Shown: one piece after another, positions 14,046-18,045 of the stretch
Numbering within the stretch: the first letter of the stretch is position 1
Layout of the letters: each line of letters starts with the position of its first letter
Source of the DNA: JAFDVL01 sp043736395
GTDB taxonomy: Bacteria; Acidobacteriota; Blastocatellia; RBC074
Assembly (NCBI GenBank): GCA_043736395.1
Contig: JAYTCQ010000242.1
Coordinates: forward strand, 1-18,045
Direction of reading: 5' to 3'
DNA length: 18,045 nt
Position numbers and translations under genes: made by a program
The notes under the pieces: generated by a model
Seen by the model: only the letters and a program-made list of their open reading frames with translations
Databases searched by the model: none
What the model was told of the DNA's origin: nothing

Positions 14046-14103
14046 GTCCTCCTTAACAGTCGGGCTTCCGCCTCAAGGCAGTAGCCCGACTGTTAAGAAG
14101 GGC
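14046..14103. repeat. Inverted pair of GTAG-type REP copies downstream of the RAYT
   Basis: Copy 14046-14072 (minus orientation, three differences from the consensus) and copy 14077-14103 (plus orientation, one difference) face each other with a 4-nt spacer TCAA, making a REPIN-like unit. The plus copy ends four bases from the RAYT stop codon at 14108. Confidence 0.88.
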
Positions 14104-14107
14104 GTAT

Positions 14108-14620
14108 TTAAGAAAATTGTGGCAAAGCTTCGCCTTGCCCATTGATTACATAATCAATTGCTATTTCGACGTGGCGTTCCTTCCACAAATAGCGCGTACT
14201 TCCGTGTCTCGACCAGGGCTTGATAGAGTCGGCAAAAAGTGTGGATGTTCTCAAGTGACGTGTCGCATACGACTTGAACGAATTCATGATCAGTTCTGGT
14301 TTGCAAGCCGCTGCGACAACGATATGGACGTGATTTGTGCGAACATTTATTGCGAATAATTCATATCCACGATGGAGACAAACACCGCGAATCGCCCCGT
14401 CAATAATCGCTCGCTGCTCAGCCTCAAATTTCACTGGTGAATGAAGTAATTGATTGGTATCAGCGTTTTCAAGTTTCTGATCCGGCGGCAGCATCGGAGT
14501 CCCATAGTGATGATTGATTCGATCAACAGAAGCTCTATCATCGCCGTGTAACCACGTTCCATAACTGCGAATCGTGATGAGATATGCCAATGGATATTCG
14601 TTCGTGTCGTAGTCGTACAT
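14108..14620 (-). CDS. REP-associated tyrosine transposase (RAYT), IS200-like Y1 family
   Basis: Single-stranded-DNA transposase of the HUH/Y1 type, the class thought to recognise and spread REP palindromes. The 170-aa product from ATG 14620 has the HUH motif as His97-Val98-His99 in RTNHVHIVV and a likely catalytic tyrosine, Tyr157, in AIDYVINGQGE. Length and the SYGTWLHGD N-terminal motif suit the family. ATG 14620 is preferred because an upstream reading from 14674 runs through a REP copy (EAVARLLRRAA). The REP's own AAGGAGG lies 12 nt before the start and may serve as the ribosome site. The gene is bracketed by REP copies at 14046-14103 and 14631-14657 and sits between DUF1553 and DUF1501 genes that are normally adjacent. 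All catalytic residues appear present, so it may be active. Confidence 0.88.
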   Translation of the reverse strand: MYDYDTNEYPLAYLITIRSYGTWLHGDDRASVDRINHHYGTPMLPPDQKLENADTNQLLHSPVKFEAEQRAIIDGAIRGVCLHRGYELFAINVRTNHVHIVVAAACKPELIMNSFKSYATRHLRTSTLFADSIKPWSRHGSTRYLWKERHVEIAIDYVINGQGEALPQFS

Positions 14621-14630
14621 AGTCAAAGCT

Positions 14631-14657
14631 GCCCTCCTTAACAGTCGGGCTACTGCC
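14631..14657 (-). repeat. GTAG-type REP copy upstream of the RAYT
   Basis: Exact reverse complement of the 27-nt copy at 13926-13952. It lies between the DUF1553 stop (17 nt away) and the RAYT start (10 nt away) and contributes AAGGAGG to the RAYT leader. Confidence 0.88.
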
Positions 14658-14674
14658 TCAGCTTCCTTAATCAA

Positions 14675-17600
14675 TCAAAATAACTCCACCGCCGCCAACA
14701 AAACTTGCGCGTACCGTTCCCACACCTCAAGCGGTTGCGTAGCAGGTTGGCGAAAATCTTTGATAGAATTCCATTCATCGGAACCGGAATCCGTTCGCTT
14801 AATCGTCACGTTCCATTTGAATTCATCGCTTCCGCCGTTCTTGCGTCCATCGGTAATAAAATCAATGATGTCATCTTTTTTGACGCCAAGAGTTGGAACG
14901 CGAGTTTCAGATTTGCTTAGATTTGCCGTCCACGTTCCGAGCATTCCAGCGCGGCTCGAAACTATTGTTCCCTGTACGCCGTCGCAGCCTGAGCAGGGGC
15001 TTTCGTAATCATTTTCAAGGATTCCGCTGATCGAAACTTCGCCATCAAAGGAAGCTGTCCAACGACGAATCACGGCTTTGGATTTGCCTTCTGGCTTTCC
15101 ACCTTTTTCCGTCAAACGAACACTCACCAAACGCGGATCACTAATCAGTGGAGTCGCGCGCCAATGCCCGCCGAGAAAATATTCGAACTTTATGTAGTCT
15201 TTGGTTTTCTTCGTTGTTTCGTCAAATTCGCCCTGTCCGTATTGCCAATCATTCATCTTATTTGCATTGGCATTGGCTGCCGCAGGAACGGAATTATTGA
15301 TAAATTTCAGTCCTAAAGAAATTTCTTCTTCGCTCGCGGCGCGTCCATAGATGACACGATACAGTTTGCTGATGCGTTCACGCGGATTCAGCAACGCCGC
15401 AATTTCAGGGCGTTTTATCACCACCTGGGCTTGTTCCATCGCAAACGGGCTGTTCATCCAAAACAACGCCTGTTGCGGAACCGTAGTCAAATATCGTTGC
15501 AGGCTGTGAAATTCGGGACTGGCAAAATTGAAGATTTGATAATCATTTGGCAAGGCTACGCGATCAATGAATGAGTACACAGTGCGGCGATGGATGAAAG
15601 GCCAGCTGGCGGCATTTTGTGGCAACCCGCCCTCTGCAAAATCCAGATTGCCACCAGCCACAAGCAACGAATCGCGCAACTCTTCGTAATCCAGCCGACG
15701 ACGATTGATGCGCCAAAGCAATTTATTTTCAGGATCAATTTTGCTTACCGCTTCATTGTTTGTGCTGGCTTGTTGATAGACCCGCGAAAGCATCACAAGT
15801 CGGTGCATTTTTTTCATTGACCAACTATTGGTAAGCAATGAATTGGCCAGATAATCAAGCAGTTCTGGATGCGTCGGAGCGTCGCCACGTGTGCCGAAAT
15901 CGCTGGGAGTCCGCACAAGTGCATTGCCAAAATGATGTTGCCAAATACGATTCACCATCACCCGCGCCGTCAGCGGATTTTCTTTGCTGGCGACAAACTG
16001 CGCAAGTTCCAAACGTCCACTGCCATTCGTGAAAGGTTGCCGATTTTCTCCGGCGAGAATTTGTAAAAATTGTCGTTCGACCTGCTCGCCTTTGTTATTC
16101 GGATTCCCGCGCACCAGCACAAATCCGGGTTTCAATTCGGGATTGTCTTCGAGCGCCATCGCGCGTGGCGGAGCGTCGTCATACGCGTACCTGATGCGCA
16201 ACTTTTCAATCTCTTGTCGCTTGCCAAATTCAAATTGTCCGTCGGCGATTAATTGAATTTCTTCGATGTCTTTGAACTCAATATTCGTCGGAGCGTCTGC
16301 GCGGCGCAACGCGAGCCGCAACGCTTCTTCATCAGAATTGGCGAGCTTGTCAGGCTTGTCAAAACTCGCCAGCAATTTAGCGTAACGTTCTGCAACTTCG
16401 CGCATTGAGACTGGCGCAGTCGAGAATTCTTTTGCTACCAGCGGATTGATTTTGAGCGCCGTGTCAGCCAGCGTTGCAGCCAATATTGATGCGGCTTTGG
16501 CGGCGAATTCCTGATTTGGAATGGCGCTCAATTTTTGCCAGAGAATCCAGATTTCATTGTCGCCGGAGGCGCGCAAAAAATCGCGCCAGCGTTTCATCAA
16601 AAACAGGTTGTAATCTTTGTCCTGCGCGAGCGCGACCAGCTCAGTTTCTTTTTTCAGATTGCGGGCATCGTGGGCTGACAGCAGGCATTTCGTAACTTCT
16701 TCAGCGGTGCGATAACTGGCCAGCAACTCAGGAAAACGAGTCTCACGTTTTTTGGTAATTTCATCTTCAAGCTTTTTGAGTTCCGCTTTGAGCGTAACTT
16801 CTTTTTCGCCGCCCGATGATTTTGGATCAAGCAGAGGCAAATCTTTGGGCGCGCGTGAATTCGCAAAGATGCTAAAAAATGAGTAATAATCTTTCGTCGG
16901 AATCGGATCAAATTTATGGTTGTGGCAACGCGCGCAACTCACCGTCAACCCCATCAATCCACGCGATATGACATCTATCTGGTCATCAATTTTGTCTTCC
17001 GCCGTGATGTCCGCCGCACCGCGTCGCAGGGTTAGAAATCCGAGCGCCGCTAAATTTTTCGGATCATTATTGGGCACACGATCCGCTGCAATTTGATGCA
17101 ACAGAAATTGATCGTAAGGCAGGTCTTCATTGAAGGCGCGAATCACCCAATCACGATAGCTGTAGGCGTAAGGGAACCAACTCGCGATGCCTCCGTCAGT
17201 GGTGGCAAGCCCTTCAGAATCGGCGTACCGCGCAACATCCAACCAATGTCGCCCCCAACGTTCACCGTAATATTTTGACGCGAGCAGACGATCTACCACT
17301 TTGGCAAAGGCGTCAGGAGAATTGTCAGAGAGAAACGCCGTGATTTCTTCGTAGGTCGGCGGCAAGCCCGTCAAATCATAGGTTGCGCGACGCAGCAAAG
17401 TTCGTTTGTCCGCAGGCGGATTAAAACGCAGACCTTCCGCCTCCAGTTTTGCGAGCAGAAAATGATCAATCGGATTATTTGTTTTGCCTTTGACCGTCGG
17501 AATTTTCGGCGATCCGATGGGTTGAAAAGACCAATGATTTTTGTGTTCGGGTTTGATGACGTAATCATTTTTTACCGCCGTATTCATTGGCCAGAACGCG

Positions 17601-17998
17601 CCGTCTTTGATCCATTGCGAGAGCGACGCGATGTCAGAATCTTTGAGTTTTGCGCCGCCTTTCGGCATCTTCAAATTTTCATCAATGTGGCTGATGGCTT
17701 TGATGAGCAGGCTCTCTTCGGGCTTGCCAATGATGATGGCCGCACCGCGTTTGCCGCCTTTTACAAGGGCTTCGCGTGAATCTACGCGCAATCCGGATTT
17801 CGCTGCCTCGGAGTGACAATCGTAGCAGGCCATTGCCAGAACAGGACGGATTTTCGTTTCAAAAAATTCACTTTTCGCGGCATCTGTGGATTGCGCGGCC
17901 TGTGTTGGTGCATCCATCCACGTTGCGATTACAAACAATAAAGTCAGCAGCGCAACGACAAATAATTTGAATTTAGTGTGATGAATAATTATTCGCAT
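14675..17998 (-). CDS. DUF1549/DUF1553 protein with planctomycete-type cytochrome domain
   Basis: Large exported protein of unknown biochemical role, typical of Planctomycetota, Verrucomicrobiota and some Acidobacteriota. From ATG 17998 (1107 aa) the order is: signal anchor (about 10-28), a PSCyt1 c-type cytochrome domain with CYDCH at 58-62 for heme, DUF1549 (LLRRATYDLTGLPPT at 201-215, second CxxCH in CARCHNHKFDPI at 355-366), a helical middle, DUF1553 (ARVMVNRIWQHHFG at 678-691, then RRRLDYEELRDS), and a beta-rich insert at about 915-1085 (IRRWTASFDGEVSISG) before the final helix. It is usually encoded beside a DUF1501 protein; here the RAYT intervenes. ATG 18019 would add seven residues. 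The C-terminus ends VELF, and one more T in the T-run would give VELFLID, closer to the usual end, so a one-base slip is possible. Confidence 0.9.
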   Translation of the reverse strand: MRIIIHHTKFKLFVVALLTLLFVIATWMDAPTQAAQSTDAAKSEFFETKIRPVLAMACYDCHSEAAKSGLRVDSREALVKGGKRGAAIIIGKPEESLLIKAISHIDENLKMPKGGAKLKDSDIASLSQWIKDGAFWPMNTAVKNDYVIKPEHKNHWSFQPIGSPKIPTVKGKTNNPIDHFLLAKLEAEGLRFNPPADKRTLLRRATYDLTGLPPTYEEITAFLSDNSPDAFAKVVDRLLASKYYGERWGRHWLDVARYADSEGLATTDGGIASWFPYAYSYRDWVIRAFNEDLPYDQFLLHQIAADRVPNNDPKNLAALGFLTLRRGAADITAEDKIDDQIDVISRGLMGLTVSCARCHNHKFDPIPTKDYYSFFSIFANSRAPKDLPLLDPKSSGGEKEVTLKAELKKLEDEITKKRETRFPELLASYRTAEEVTKCLLSAHDARNLKKETELVALAQDKDYNLFLMKRWRDFLRASGDNEIWILWQKLSAIPNQEFAAKAASILAATLADTALKINPLVAKEFSTAPVSMREVAERYAKLLASFDKPDKLANSDEEALRLALRRADAPTNIEFKDIEEIQLIADGQFEFGKRQEIEKLRIRYAYDDAPPRAMALEDNPELKPGFVLVRGNPNNKGEQVERQFLQILAGENRQPFTNGSGRLELAQFVASKENPLTARVMVNRIWQHHFGNALVRTPSDFGTRGDAPTHPELLDYLANSLLTNSWSMKKMHRLVMLSRVYQQASTNNEAVSKIDPENKLLWRINRRRLDYEELRDSLLVAGGNLDFAEGGLPQNAASWPFIHRRTVYSFIDRVALPNDYQIFNFASPEFHSLQRYLTTVPQQALFWMNSPFAMEQAQVVIKRPEIAALLNPRERISKLYRVIYGRAASEEEISLGLKFINNSVPAAANANANKMNDWQYGQGEFDETTKKTKDYIKFEYFLGGHWRATPLISDPRLVSVRLTEKGGKPEGKSKAVIRRWTASFDGEVSISGILENDYESPCSGCDGVQGTIVSSRAGMLGTWTANLSKSETRVPTLGVKKDDIIDFITDGRKNGGSDEFKWNVTIKRTDSGSDEWNSIKDFRQPATQPLEVWERYAQVLLAAVELF

Positions 17999-18020
17999 TT
18001 TAAAAAATCGAGAAGGCATG

Positions 18021-18043
18021 GAGTACAAGCTTCAGCTTGGTTT
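18021..18043. repeat. Short dispersed repeat with CAAGCT/AGCTTG hairpin
   Basis: CAAGCT-TC-AGCTTG with flanks GAGTA and GTTT. The reverse complement matches 9557-9578 with few differences. It lies at the window edge, upstream of the DUF1553 gene, so the gene's upstream region cannot be read further. Confidence 0.5.
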
Positions 18044-18045
18044 TA

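Noticed and set aside
14046..14657. Composite transposon or IS with terminal inverted repeats
   Set aside because: The bracketing repeats are 27-nt REPs with multiple copies and mixed orientations. There are no target duplications or long inverted ends, and the enzyme is a Y1 RAYT, not a DDE transposase.
14621..14674. RAYT start at 14674
   Set aside because: The extra 18 residues are encoded mostly by the REP copy, and homologues begin near MYDYDTNEYP.

Overview
The window looks like chromosomal DNA of a free-living, polymer-degrading bacterium, most likely an acidobacterium of the Blastocatellia type; Planctomycetota or Verrucomicrobiota are the alternatives. The basis is a DUF1549/DUF1553 cytochrome-like protein with a DUF1501 partner, many exported hydrolases, a SEFIR-STAND-TPR protein, and intergenic spaces packed with short palindromic repeats. 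No rRNA, tRNA, CRISPR array, phage or plasmid gene was seen.

Layout: one gene reads rightward, an exported penicillin-acylase/AHL-acylase-like hydrolase (33-2207). Everything else reads leftward. From right to left these are: a large DUF1549/DUF1553 protein (14675-17998), a REP-associated tyrosine transposase (RAYT, 14108-14620), a DUF1501 protein (12644-13969, C-terminus damaged), exonuclease III (11671-12432), an S9 prolyl-oligopeptidase-like peptidase (9603-11642), a SEFIR-STAND-TPR protein (6396-9242), an exported DinB-fold protein (5594-6226), an exported GH39-like glycoside hydrolase (3720-5408), and an ACS-type MFS transporter (2297 to about 3580).

How the genes fit together: the GH39 enzyme and the transporter form a plausible sugar or sugar-acid release-and-uptake pair. 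Exonuclease III and the S9 peptidase are 28 bp apart and may be cotranscribed. DUF1553 and DUF1501 proteins are normally encoded side by side, but here the RAYT and its REP repeats sit between them. One REP copy lies in frame inside the 5' end of the DUF1501 gene, and that gene's 3' end carries an out-of-frame deletion. The SEFIR protein stands alone between repeat clusters and has the receptor-ATPase-effector layout of bacterial immune proteins.

The most unusual feature is the repeat content. Two REP families, each 27 nt long with a GTAG head, share a common 20-nt hairpin plan, and one family brackets the resident RAYT. There are also composite repeat clusters at 6270-6388 and 9308-9515, a perfect 48-nt hairpin at 5543-5590, and period-7 tandem repeats at 3587-3713 (an inverted pair) and inside the DUF1501 gene.
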